Source: Streptomyces sulfonofaciens
GTDB taxonomy: Bacteria; Actinomycetota; Actinomycetes; Streptomycetales; Streptomycetaceae
NCBI RefSeq assembly: GCF_014656295.1
Contig: NZ_BNCD01000014.1
Coordinates: forward strand, 1 to 64,000
Direction of reading: 5' to 3'
Length of the DNA stretch: 64,000 bases
The notes beneath the pieces are model-generated. The model did not search any database. It saw only the letters and a program-made list of their open reading frames with translations, and was not told the origin of the DNA. Within the stretch, counting starts at the first letter, position 1. Each line of letters starts with the position of its first letter. Below, piece by piece: positions 24,611 to 33,123 of the stretch. The translations under genes were made by a program, and so were the position numbers.

Positions 24611-26624
24611 CCTCCTCGGCGGCCAGCGCCGGAATGGTGCCGCCCGCGAGGACCGCGCGCCTGCGATGGGCCGGCAGGTGGTGACGCAGGCGGTACTCCT
24701 CGTCGCGGGTGGTGTTCACCACCACCAGCGAGGGTTCCGCGCCGGGTGCGAGTGCACCGCGCAGCCCCTCGAAACGCAGTTCGTCGCCCTGCCGCACCCG
24801 GTCGTGGTCCGCCGGGTCCTCGAACTCCAGGGCCAGCACACCGAAATTCGCGAGGTTCTGCCAGTGGATGCGGGCATAGGACTTGGCCATCACCACGCGC
24901 AGGCCCAGATAGCGCGGGGTGATGGCCGCGTGCTCGCGGGACGAGCCCTGCCCGTAGTTCTCGCCCGCCACGACGACATGGCCGCCCCTGTCCCGGTACT
25001 CGGCGGCCCTGCGCGGATACTCGGGGTCGATGCGGGTGAAGGTGAACTCGGCGAGCCGGGGAATGTGCGAGCGAAACGGCAGCGCCTTCGCCCCGGCGGG
25101 CGAGATCTCGTCCGTGGAGACGTCGTCGCCCATCTTCAGCAGCACCGGCGCCAGGACGGCGTCCGGCAACGGGTCCAGCTCGGGCAGCGCCGACACCCCG
25201 GGCCCGCGGACCAGGCTGACGCGGGCGGCCTCCCAGGCCGGCAGCGGCGGCTCCAGCATGGCCGGATTGCGCGACGTCCGCCGCACGGTGCCGCCGGCCG
25301 GACAAGGCGTGCCGGTCCGCGCGGCCCAGTCCCGTGGATCGGTGATCACTCCAGTCAGCGCGGAGGCCGCGGCGGTCTCCGGCGAGCAGAGCCACACCGC
25401 GTCCTCCTCGGTCCCCGAGCGGCCGGGGAAGTTCCGCGGGAAGGTGCGCAGCGAATTGCGCCCCACGGCAGGGGCCTGGCCCATGCCGATGCAGCCCAGG
25501 CAGCCCGCCTGGTGGATGCGCGCACCCGCGGCGATCAGGTCGAGTACCGCGCCCGAGCGCGTGAGGTCCTGCAGGCTCTCACGCGACGTCGGGTTGACGT
25601 CCAGGCTCACCCCGGCGCCTGTCTGCCGGCCCCGCACCATCGCCGCGACCACGGCGAAGTCCCGCAGGCCGGGGTTGGCGGACGAGCCGATCACCGCCTG
25701 CGCGATGTCCTCACCCGCCGCCTCGCGCACCGGCACCACGTTCCCCGGCGAGGTCGGACGGGCGATGAGTGGTTCGAGGGCGCAGAGGTCGATCTCCTCC
25801 CGAAGGTCGTAGCGGGCGTCGAGCTCCGGGGCCAGCGGGGTGAATGCGTCCTCGCGGCCCTCGCCGCGCAGGAAGTCGCGCACCGCGTCGTCCGCGGGGA
25901 AGACGGTGGTCGTCGCGCCCAGCTCCGCGCCCATGTTGGCGATCACATGCCGGTCCATGGCGGTCAGCGAGGAGAGCCCGGGGCCGTGGTACTCCAGCAC
26001 CCGGTTCACGGCCCCCTTGACGCCGTGGCGGCGCAGCATCTCCAGGACCACGTCCTTGGCGCTCACCCACTCGGGCAGTGCGCCCGTCAGCCGTACACCC
26101 CAGATCTCCGGCATGGTGAGGCGCAGCGGCCGGCCCGCCATGGCCAGGGCCACCTCCAGTCCGCCGGTGCCCACCGCGAACATCCCCAGCGATCCCGCCG
26201 CGCACGTGTGGGAGTCGGAGCCGGCCAGAGTGGCGCCCGGGCGGCCGAAGTGCTGCATGTGCACCGGGTGTGAGACCCCGTTGCCCGGCTTGGAGTACCA
26301 GATGCCGAAGCGCTGGGCGGCCGAGCGCAGGAACGCATGGTCCTCCGCGTTGCGCTCGTCGGCCTGGAGGATGTTGTGGTCGACGTACTGGGCGCTCAGC
26401 TCGGTGCGCACCCGGTCGAGACCGAGGGCTTCCAGCTCCTGCATCACGAGTGTGCCGGTCGCGTCCTGGGTGAGGGTCTGGTCGATCCGCAGCCCGATCT
26501 CACCGCCCGGCTCCATCGTGCCCTCCACGAGGTGGTCACCGATGAGCCGCTGGGTCACGGTCCCCCTGGCCCCGCCCGCCCCGTGCCGTGCGCTGCTCGC
26601 CGCCGCGTGCGTTCCGCCAGCCAT
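24534..26624 (-). CDS. Aconitase-family hydratase (putative short aconitate hydratase type)
   Basis: A 696-residue protein of the aconitase superfamily, shorter than housekeeping AcnA (about 900). It has the order DQTLTQDATGT (48-58), GSDSHTCAAGSLGMFA (135-150), the iron-sulfur region HQAGCLGCIGMG (371-382, Cys375 and Cys378) and the swivel domain with GDDVSTDEI and GENYGQGSSREHAA. The segment that holds the third cluster Cys in classical aconitase reads IGSSANPG (312-319), without Cys. The last 25 residues are a repetitive Gly/Glu/Ala tail. Likely a second aconitate or homoaconitate-like hydratase. No close partner genes flank it. Confidence 0.85.
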   Translation of the reverse strand: MAGGTHAAASSARHGAGGARGTVTQRLIGDHLVEGTMEPGGEIGLRIDQTLTQDATGTLVMQELEALGLDRVRTELSAQYVDHNILQADERNAEDHAFLRSAAQRFGIWYSKPGNGVSHPVHMQHFGRPGATLAGSDSHTCAAGSLGMFAVGTGGLEVALAMAGRPLRLTMPEIWGVRLTGALPEWVSAKDVVLEMLRRHGVKGAVNRVLEYHGPGLSSLTAMDRHVIANMGAELGATTTVFPADDAVRDFLRGEGREDAFTPLAPELDARYDLREEIDLCALEPLIARPTSPGNVVPVREAAGEDIAQAVIGSSANPGLRDFAVVAAMVRGRQTGAGVSLDVNPTSRESLQDLTRSGAVLDLIAAGARIHQAGCLGCIGMGQAPAVGRNSLRTFPRNFPGRSGTEEDAVWLCSPETAAASALTGVITDPRDWAARTGTPCPAGGTVRRTSRNPAMLEPPLPAWEAARVSLVRGPGVSALPELDPLPDAVLAPVLLKMGDDVSTDEISPAGAKALPFRSHIPRLAEFTFTRIDPEYPRRAAEYRDRGGHVVVAGENYGQGSSREHAAITPRYLGLRVVMAKSYARIHWQNLANFGVLALEFEDPADHDRVRQGDELRFEGLRGALAPGAEPSLVVVNTTRDEEYRLRHHLPAHRRRAVLAGGTIPALAAEEAGTSRGPGNAGEAGEIGEAGERDEP

Positions 26625-27304
26625 GCCGTGCCTCCGCCTGAGCGTGCGTCCCGTCGCCGACCGGGCCCGCGGCCGGCCGGAGCCACCGAGTACCCGGCAC
26701 GGGCGAAACGACTCGGATCCGGACAGCCGGCGGACGCCGCCCGGCGCCCGGGCACCGGGCGGCGCCCACCCGTGCGGACGGCTTCAGCGGGCGGCCGCCC
26801 GTCCCGGCCGTACGTGCGGAAAACAGCCGGACCGCCGGTCGTGACGGCGGGACGTGCGAGGATCGCCGGGCCGCCGGTCGTGAGTGGGTTGCGCGCGGGG
26901 CGCTTCCCGCGGCGCAGGGGCGGTCTCGCGGCTGCGCCCCCCCCGGGCGGGAGCAGGGCCATCGGCCCCCGTACCGATCGATTCGAGCCACTGTCGCCGC
27001 CGCGATCACCCCGGCCGCGTCCGGCCGCGTCCGGTGGTGCCGGGACGGGGGGCCGGGGTGGCGTCAGGGGGTGCTCCCGCGCCTGCCGGCCCCGCGCACG
27101 CGCCGGACCGCCCGCATCGCCCGGGCCCGGGCGTGGATCGTGGTCATGGTGTGGGACTCTATCGGCTGATTGCACAGCGTGTGGCAATGGCCATGGCTGA
27201 TGATCATCCTTGATGCACGGGGCGGCTGCGAGCCGAGTCGGCCGAGGGAGTACTGTGCCCGCGCACGAGCTTCACCCCAACTACACATCTCGTATGGAGG
27301 ATTC
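26625..27304. other. Long intergenic region
   Basis: 680 bases without a convincing gene. A 14-15 base direct repeat (CCGCCGGTCGTGA) occurs near 26833 and 26873. A 27-codon Arg-rich open frame on the reverse strand (27064-27147) has no clear ribosome site. The promoter of the surface protein presumably lies between about 27150 and 27290, where GC content falls. Confidence 0.45.
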
Positions 27305-27916
27305 ATGAATGGACCCACCCGTGCCTGGCGGCGTCCGGGCTTCCTGATAAGCAGTGCGGTGGCAGGTGTCGCGGCCGTCGGCCTGTGCACCGTCCCCGCG
27401 TCGGCCCACACCCCCAACTGGTCGGTGGACTGCTCTCAGGTAACGGTGGATCTCACCGCCTACAACGGTCACGTGACCAACACGGTCACCATCAGCGTGG
27501 ACGGCAAGGACCTGCTGTCCGCCAAGACCTTCGGCGCCGACTTCCACGACACGATCAAGCTGCCCGCGCACACCAGCGAGCTGCCGGTGCACCTCGTGGT
27601 CAAGGCCGGTGACGGCGACCAGTACTCGAAGGACGACACGAAGACGGCCCCGGTGTGCGCCTCCACGCCGCCCACCACCCCGACGCCGTCCAAGCCGTCC
27701 ACGCCCACCGCGGCACCCACCTCCGAGTCCCCGGCGCCCAGCACCTCGTCCGCGAGCGCCGCGCCGGTGCCGAGCAGCAAGCCGAGCCCGGCCGATCTCG
27801 CGGAGACCGGTTCGTCCAGCTCCACGCCGATCATCGCCGGTGCGGCCGCCGTGGTCGTCGTCGCCGGTGGTGGCATCCTGCTGGCCACCCGCAGGCGTGC
27901 TGCCGCCCGTCGCTGA
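27305..27916 (+). CDS. Secreted LAETG-anchored surface protein
   Basis: A 203-residue exported protein. It has an N-terminal signal (about 1-37, ending PASAHT), a small beta-type domain with two Cys (about 45-125, including VDCSQVTVDLTAYNG), a long Pro/Ser/Thr stalk, and the sorting signal LAETG followed by a hydrophobic segment and an Arg-rich end. LAXTG is the form used by class E sortases of actinobacteria, which would link it to the cell wall. ATG 27305 has a GGAGG site. The N-terminal domain has no known function to me. No sortase gene is in the window. Confidence 0.88.
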   Translation: MNGPTRAWRRPGFLISSAVAGVAAVGLCTVPASAHTPNWSVDCSQVTVDLTAYNGHVTNTVTISVDGKDLLSAKTFGADFHDTIKLPAHTSELPVHLVVKAGDGDQYSKDDTKTAPVCASTPPTTPTPSKPSTPTAAPTSESPAPSTSSASAAPVPSSKPSPADLAETGSSSSTPIIAGAAAVVVVAGGGILLATRRRAAARR

Positions 27917-27992
27917 CTTCCCGTCAGGACATCGCTGACGACGTCAGGCCGGCGCTGACCGCGTCGGGCCGGCGCTGACCGTCAGGCAGGTC

Positions 27993-28026
27993 TCGTGCCC
28001 TGTGGTCCTCGCGGACCACAGGGCAC
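27993..28026. terminator. Hairpin between convergent genes
   Basis: Perfect 15-base arms (27993-28007 and 28012-28026) enclose a TCGC tetraloop. It lies between the rightward surface-protein gene and the leftward antiporter gene and probably terminates both. Confidence 0.88.
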
Positions 28027-28057
28027 GGTTCGTCGCCCCGAGCCTCGCGGCACTCGC

Positions 28058-29629
28058 TCAGGGGCCCGCGAGCCGGGTTTCCTCCAGATCCAGCGAGCGC
28101 TGCAGCTTGCGGCGCGTGGTGTCGCTGATGCGGTGGTCGTCGTAGAGGCGCTGCAACTCGTCGGCCTCGGCGGTGATCAGGTCGCGGCGCAGTTGCCGGT
28201 ACACGCCGTCAGCGGACTCCCGTGCGCTTTCGCCACCCGCTTCGCGGAGCCGGTCGTGGGCCGATGCCAGGCGTGCCGACAGCGAGCCGTGCAACCGGTC
28301 GAGCACCTCCTCGGGGACCGCCTCCCCCTCTACGAGCTCCTCCAGGCGCCGCAGGCCGGCCCCCGCGAGCTCGTGGCGTGCCGCCGCCTCCTCGCGTTCG
28401 GTGTGGTCGGGTTCGAGCGCGACGCCCGAGCGGCGCACCACCGGCGCCAGGGTGAAACCCTGCACCACGAGGGTGAGCACCACCACCGACGTGGTCAGCA
28501 CCAGCACCAGCGGGCGCTCGGTGAGGGCGGTGCCGTCCGCCGCGGTCGCGGGCAGGGACAGGGCAGCCGCCAGCGGCACCACACCACGTGTACCCGCCCA
28601 GGTCAGCACCACCGGAACCCGCCAGCCCACCCTGCCGGCCCCGCCCCTGCGCTGCATCAGCACGGACAGCGGTGCCAGCCAGAGCAGCCGGACGCCCACC
28701 AGCGTCGCGGCTATCGCGCAGGTGTACAGCGGCCACGCCCGGTCGGCCGCCGTCAGGGCCTGCACCTGTGCGGGCAGCGCAAGGCCAATCAGGCTGAAGA
28801 CCACGCTCTCCAGCAGGAACACCACGGTGCCGGACACGGCGTGCAGGTGGAGGCGGATCCGGGCGTCGGTGAGCTTGTCGCCCTGCCCGCCGAGCACCAC
28901 GCCGGCCACCACCACGCTGGTCACGCCCGAGGTGCCCGCCGCCTCCGCGAGCACATAGGCCGCGTACGGGGTGACCAGCGTGATCACCGTCTCCAGCACC
29001 GGATCCTCGGTGCGCCGCCGGATGAGCGCCACCAGGCCCGCGAGCACCGCACCGACGAGGGTGCCGCCACCGGCGAGCAGGGCGAACTCCCCGCCCGCCC
29101 CCTGCCAGTGCACCGTGCCGGAGGCCACCGCGACACCGACCGCCACCTTGAACAGCACCAGCGAGGTGGCGTCGTTGAACAGGCTCTCGGCCTGCACCAG
29201 CGCCTTGGCGCGGGGCGGCAGCGCGAGCCGGCGGCCCAGCGCGGTGACGGCCACCGGGTCGGTGCTGGCCAGGATCGCGCCGAGGACCAGCGCCGACTGC
29301 CAGGGCAGCGGAGTGACCAGCGACGCCACCGCCCCGACCGCCGCCGCCGACGCCAGGACGAGCCCCACCGCCAGCACCGCCACCGGCCGCCACACCAGGC
29401 GCAGCTCACGCCACGAGATCTCCTCGGCACTCGCGTACAGCAGCGGCGGCAGCACCACGAGGCCGATGACGTCCGGGCTGATCCCGATCCGCGGCGTGCC
29501 GGGGAGCAGCGCCACCGCAAGGCCGGCGACCACCAGCAGGGACGGCGCCGGCATCCGCCATCGGCGGGCGAACGTCGCCACGACGGTGGCGAGTACGACG
29601 AGAACCAGAACCGTACCGACGCTGCGCAT
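28058..29629 (-). CDS. Na+/H+ antiporter, CPA1 (NhaP/NHE) type
   Basis: A 523-residue membrane protein with about 12 transmembrane helices followed by a roughly 110-residue charged cytoplasmic tail. The CPA1 signature regions are visible: LPPLLYASAEEISWRELR, the STDPVAVTALG segment, ESLFNDATSLVLF with the ion-binding Asn-Asp pair, and TWAGTRGVVPLAAALSLP. It exchanges cytoplasmic Na+ (or K+) for protons. The tail (RLEELVEGEAVPEEVLDRL onward) is probably regulatory and may form coiled coils. ATG 29629 is the natural start. It is the only gene of its transcript here. Confidence 0.93.
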   Translation of the reverse strand: MRSVGTVLVLVVLATVVATFARRWRMPAPSLLVVAGLAVALLPGTPRIGISPDVIGLVVLPPLLYASAEEISWRELRLVWRPVAVLAVGLVLASAAAVGAVASLVTPLPWQSALVLGAILASTDPVAVTALGRRLALPPRAKALVQAESLFNDATSLVLFKVAVGVAVASGTVHWQGAGGEFALLAGGGTLVGAVLAGLVALIRRRTEDPVLETVITLVTPYAAYVLAEAAGTSGVTSVVVAGVVLGGQGDKLTDARIRLHLHAVSGTVVFLLESVVFSLIGLALPAQVQALTAADRAWPLYTCAIAATLVGVRLLWLAPLSVLMQRRGGAGRVGWRVPVVLTWAGTRGVVPLAAALSLPATAADGTALTERPLVLVLTTSVVVLTLVVQGFTLAPVVRRSGVALEPDHTEREEAAARHELAGAGLRRLEELVEGEAVPEEVLDRLHGSLSARLASAHDRLREAGGESARESADGVYRQLRRDLITAEADELQRLYDDHRISDTTRRKLQRSLDLEETRLAGP

Positions 29630-29651
29630 GCCGCTCCCCGAGTCGAGCCCT

Positions 29652-29674
29652 GGGAAGGCCCACGTGGGCTTCCC
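29652..29674 (-). promoter_or_regulatory. Leader hairpin just before the antiporter
   Basis: GGGAAGGCCCAC pairs with GTGGGCTTCCC with one bulged G, 23 bases before the antiporter start. It would form in the antiporter mRNA leader and could affect translation or be simple structure. I could not match it to a known riboswitch class. Confidence 0.35.
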
Positions 29675-29849
29675 CTGCGGGAGCCCGAAGGCACCCGGCC
29701 GACCAGACTTCCCGGCACACCGCCTCCACCCTACCGGTCGCCCTCGCGCCAAGGGAGCGTCAAGGTCCACGTCACGGCGCCGGGAGGGGGGCCCGGGCGG
29801 CTGAACGGTATGGGCGAGCAGGGGCCGCGGTGCGGGCGGCGCCGGGTCG

Positions 29850-30185
29850 CGGCGGCCGGACCCGGCGACGGTCGACGGACGCCGGTACGTGGACGGCGGG
29901 GTCCGCTCCGCGGTGAACGCCGACTGCGCCGCCGGTGCGTCCCGGGTCCTGGTGGTCGCCCCGCTGGGTACCGCCGAGCTCTTCCCGGTCGAGAGAACGC
30001 TGGACGAGGCGGTGGCGGAGCTGCGCGCGGCAGGCGCGGAGGTCCTCATGGCCGAACCGGACGAGGCGTCCCTCGCGGCGATCAGCACCAACCCCCTGGA
30101 CCCCGCCACCCGGGGGCCGGCCGCGGCGGCGGGACGGGCCCAGGGACGGGAGCTGCGGATCGAGTGGCACCAGACCGAGGGCTGA
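29850..30185 (+). pseudogene. Patatin-like phospholipase, C-terminal remnant
   Basis: One frame reads DGRRYVDGGVRSAVNADCAAGASRVLVVAPLG and goes on to PLDPATRGPAAAAGRAQGR. This is the end of bacterial patatin-like acyl hydrolases, whose catalytic Asp is in the DGG motif. The nucleophile Ser region (GxSxG) and the rest of the N-terminal two thirds are absent, and the sequence just upstream shows no family resemblance. The reading could start at GTG 29889, but a working enzyme is not possible. Confidence 0.7.
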
Positions 30186-30462
30186 GCCCCGGCCCCGGCG
30201 GTACAGCCGGCGCCCGGGGAGGAGTCGGCGCCGGTGGCGGGCTCCTTCCGCCGGCACCCGGTCCTCGAACGCGCCGGGGCGGCGGGGCAGTGGCGGTCCG
30301 GTACGCCTGCCCCGCCCGGGCCGGACTGCCAGCCCGAAGCCGGGCCTGCCGGGGCAGGCCCGGGCTGGCACGGCGAAGCGCCCCGGCCGGCACCCCCGAT
30401 GCGAGCCGCACCGACCCCCGGCCGCACCGGTCCGCGCCCACCGGACCGGCCGCCTCCGGCGA

Positions 30463-31770
30463 TCACCCCCTGCGCAGCGCCTGCGGAATCAGCTCGCCGT
30501 GGGCCTCGAAGAGCTCGTCGCACATCGCCACGGTCTGTCGGGTCGTCAGCACGCTCGCCGTGTTGGGGTCGAGCAGGGCGGCCTGGTAGACGTGCCGGCG
30601 GTCGCCGTCCAGCACGGCCCGCACGGTGAGCTCGACGACGTTGAGGAACGTGCGGTTGAGCGCGGCGAGCTGGGTGGGCAGGGCACCGATGCGCCGCGGG
30701 TGCGGGCCCGTGGCGTCGACGACGGCAGGCACCTCGACGCAGCACTCGTCGGGCAGATTGGTGATCAGCCCGTCGTTGCGGACGTTGAGGTAGATCTCGC
30801 GGGCCCGGCCGGTACGGTGGGCGTGGATGAACTCGGACGCCAGCTCGGACGTGGTGTCGATGTCCAGCGGCCCGCCTTCGTCCAGTTCGCGCCGCGTGGA
30901 GGTGAACTCGTCGATGTTGCGCTCGGAGCGCCGCAGGTACTCGCCGATCGGGACGCGGAAGTGCTCGACCTCGTCCGGGTGGTGCAGGAACCACGGCACG
31001 TACTCGGCGCTGTGCTCGCTGGACTCGGTGGGGAAGTAGCCGAACCTGCGGAAGATCTCGACCCGCACCCGGCGCTGGAGTTCCGGGTCGGCGTCGATCG
31101 CCGCGCGCAGCGCCGGGTAGAGGTCCCGTCCCCGGTGCTCGAAGCGCAGTACGAACGCCTGGTGGTTGAAGCCGGCGGTGAGGAAGTCGATCTCACCCGC
31201 GGGCACCCCGACCAGCTCGCCGAGCAGCCGGTGCGTGTCGCGTACCGAGTGGCACATCCCGACGACGCGCTGGAAGGGCGAGCCCGCGCACACCGCCCAC
31301 GGCAGCATCGCCATCGGGTTGCTGTAGTTCAGCAGGTAGGCGTCAGGCGCGAGCTCTGCGAGCTCCTCGCCGATCCGCACCAGGACGGGAATGGTGCGCA
31401 GTCCCCGGAAGATGCCGCCGATGCCGATGGTGTCCGAGATCGTCTGGTGCACGCCGTAGCGCTCGGGGATGTCGAAGTCGGCGCGCGTTGCGCGGTATCC
31501 GCCGACCTGGATCTCGTTGATCACGTAGTCGGCGCCCTCGACGGCTGCCCGCCGGTCGATGCTCGACGAGACGCGGGCGCCCGCTCCGGTCTGCTCGTCG
31601 ATGCGGCGCACCAGCGCCTCCGCCTGGCCGAGCCGTTCGGCGTCGATGTCGTGCAGGGACAGTTCCAGCTCTCCCTGGAGCTCGGCGTACGAGCACAGAT
31701 CACTCACGACATTCCGGGTGAACTCGACGCTGCCGGCCCCGATGAACGCAACCTTGGTCATGCCCGGCAC
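30463..31770 (-). CDS. GH4 alpha-galactosidase (MelA-like)
   Basis: A 435-residue cytoplasmic enzyme of glycoside hydrolase family 4, which uses NAD+ and a divalent metal in a redox-assisted cleavage. The NAD motif VAFIGAGSVEFT is at the N-terminus. The metal Cys lies in MCHSV and the His in TAGFNHQAF. CHSV is the sequence reported for alpha-galactosidases in this family, against other letters for glucosidases and glucuronidases. The start is GTG 31770 (AGAGG five bases upstream) or ATG 31761. It neighbours a DeoR regulator and an ABC importer, so it probably splits imported melibiose-type sugars. Confidence 0.9.
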   Translation of the reverse strand: MPGMTKVAFIGAGSVEFTRNVVSDLCSYAELQGELELSLHDIDAERLGQAEALVRRIDEQTGAGARVSSSIDRRAAVEGADYVINEIQVGGYRATRADFDIPERYGVHQTISDTIGIGGIFRGLRTIPVLVRIGEELAELAPDAYLLNYSNPMAMLPWAVCAGSPFQRVVGMCHSVRDTHRLLGELVGVPAGEIDFLTAGFNHQAFVLRFEHRGRDLYPALRAAIDADPELQRRVRVEIFRRFGYFPTESSEHSAEYVPWFLHHPDEVEHFRVPIGEYLRRSERNIDEFTSTRRELDEGGPLDIDTTSELASEFIHAHRTGRAREIYLNVRNDGLITNLPDECCVEVPAVVDATGPHPRRIGALPTQLAALNRTFLNVVELTVRAVLDGDRRHVYQAALLDPNTASVLTTRQTVAMCDELFEAHGELIPQALRRG

Positions 31771-31808
31771 TATGACCTCTCAGCCAAGCACCGCACAATA
31801 ACGAGCGA

Positions 31809-31818
31809 GAAACGCGCA
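31809..31818 (+). promoter_or_regulatory. Candidate DeoR operator, galactosidase promoter
   Basis: GAAACGCGCA lies 39 bases before the galactosidase start and is followed by two GCGC cores (ACTTTTCTGCGCAGAAG). The same ten bases recur inverted at 32640-32649 before the DeoR gene, with close variants near the importer. DeoR regulators commonly bind repeated sites around their own gene. Confidence 0.55.
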
Positions 31819-31846
31819 ACTTTTCTGCGCAGAAGTGCGCGAAGGA

Positions 31847-32605
31847 TCAGACGAGTGTGACCTCGGGGCCCTGCTCCCGGATCCGCTCGACCTGCGCCGG
31901 GTCCGCCCGGTCGTCGGTGATCAGGAGATCGACCGCCGACAGCGCGCACACCTGCGCGAGCGCCAGACGGCCGAGCTTCGCGGCGTCGGCGAGCACGATC
32001 CGCCTGCGGGCGCGCCGCAGCAGCTCCCCGTTGGCCCGGGCGCCCGCCGGGTCGTAGTTGGTGCACCCGGCCGACGCGTCGACGCCGTCCACCCCGAGGA
32101 ACGCCACATCGAGGTTGTACTGGGTGAAGAACGCCTCCGTGTTGTGCCCCACCGTCTCCTGGCTGCTGCTGCGCAGCTCGCCCCCGCCGACGAACACCCT
32201 GAGCCGCGGGTTGTCCAGCAGGTGCAGCGCGACGTTCAGGGCGTTGGTCACGACCGTGAGCCCCTCGTGGTCCAGCAGCAGGTGCGCGAACTCGGCCACC
32301 GTGGTCCCGCCGGTCATGCCGACCACCCGGGCGCCCTGCACGTGCCGGCGGGCCTCGTGCGCGATCCTGCGCTTCTCGTCGAGGTCCTGGGCCGTCTTGT
32401 AGTTCAGCGGCATGTCGGTGAACGCGGAGTGCGTGGTCGCGCCGCCCCGTGTGCGGCTCACGAGGCGCTGCTGCTCCAGCAGTTCGAGGTCGCGCCGGAT
32501 CGTCGCATGGGACACGTCGAACTGGCGGGCCAGGGCGTCCACGTCCATGGAGCCGTGCCCGACGATCACGGACAGTATCTGGTTGAGGCGTTCTCTGCGT
32601 CGCAT
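31847..32605 (-). CDS. DeoR-family sugar regulator
   Basis: A 252-residue repressor with an N-terminal DeoR helix-turn-helix (MDVDALARQFDVSHATIRRDLELLEQQ at about 20-46, then the RTRGGA wing) and a C-terminal sugar-phosphate sensing domain (GMTGGTTVAEFAHLL, TNALNVALHL, FVGGG, FLGVDGVDASAGCTN, VLADAAKLGR). It lies between a GH4 alpha-galactosidase on the same strand (76-base gap) and a divergent ABC importer. It most likely represses both and itself, and is relieved by a phosphorylated sugar. The start ATG 32605 is unambiguous. Confidence 0.92.
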   Translation of the reverse strand: MRRRERLNQILSVIVGHGSMDVDALARQFDVSHATIRRDLELLEQQRLVSRTRGGATTHSAFTDMPLNYKTAQDLDEKRRIAHEARRHVQGARVVGMTGGTTVAEFAHLLLDHEGLTVVTNALNVALHLLDNPRLRVFVGGGELRSSSQETVGHNTEAFFTQYNLDVAFLGVDGVDASAGCTNYDPAGARANGELLRRARRRIVLADAAKLGRLALAQVCALSAVDLLITDDRADPAQVERIREQGPEVTLV

Positions 32606-32639
32606 GGTCGGAACCTAACGCACGGACGATCGGGATGGC

Positions 32640-32649
32640 TGCGCGTTTC
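32640..32649 (-). promoter_or_regulatory. Candidate DeoR operator, regulator promoter
   Basis: TGCGCGTTTC is the exact reverse complement of the site at 31809-31818 and lies 35 bases before the DeoR start. Another TGCGCG follows at about 32671. This is the position expected for autoregulation. Confidence 0.55.
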
Positions 32650-32869
32650 GTATAGCTCCTGCACGAAAGCTGCGCGCTCTTGACGGACATAGAGGACCAA
32701 GGTGAAAAACGGTGCAAGTGCCCGGCCGTCCCGCAGGCCGGCCGGCTCCGCGGCGCCTCCGTGCACCGGAGCGTAAGCGGAGGCGAAGCCGGGGGAAAGT
32801 TCCGCGTAGCAGGTGGTTGACGCCCCGCCGCGAGGCTGCCACAGTCCTACGCAAGCAAGCATCGTGATC

Positions 32870-32905
32870 GAAAAACGCGCGAATAAGTTGCTTGGTAGTT
32901 GCGCG
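32870..32905 (+). promoter_or_regulatory. Candidate DeoR operator pair, importer promoter
   Basis: GAAAAACGCGCGAATAAG and, 16 bases further, TTGCGCGTAATG form an inverted pair of the same ACGCGC motif. The stretch is AT-rich and lies about 220 bases before the importer lipoprotein start, in a 518-base intergenic region with no other visible feature. Confidence 0.5.
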
Positions 32906-33123
32906 TAATGCTCGCTCACGGTGGCTGACCCGTGTGCCCTTGTCCGTCATCCACCGGGGCGTACCCGCGTGGGTGCGACCCAGATACGCGGCACGGGGCC
33001 CGTCACGCGTCCGCCGTCACGCGTGCGTCCGCAGTCCCGCACCGGACGGCGGCGGTCGGGGGGCCCAGCACCCCCGGCGTGTGGCCGCGCGGCGGGACGT
33101 CTTCCGAATGAGAGGTGTCACCC

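Noticed and set aside
29652..29674. A sodium-type riboswitch before the antiporter
   Set aside because: Only a single short hairpin is visible; no conserved aptamer core could be matched, so it is listed only as a leader hairpin.
28058..30994. A minus-strand frame of 978 codons suggesting a much longer antiporter
   Set aside because: Antiporter homology begins at ATG 29629; the upstream part is Arg/Pro/Ala-rich shadow sequence antisense to the patatin remnant.
33115..33123. GTG 33115 as the start of the second sugar-binding lipoprotein
   Set aside because: It overlaps the AGAGGTG ribosome site that is well spaced for ATG 33124.
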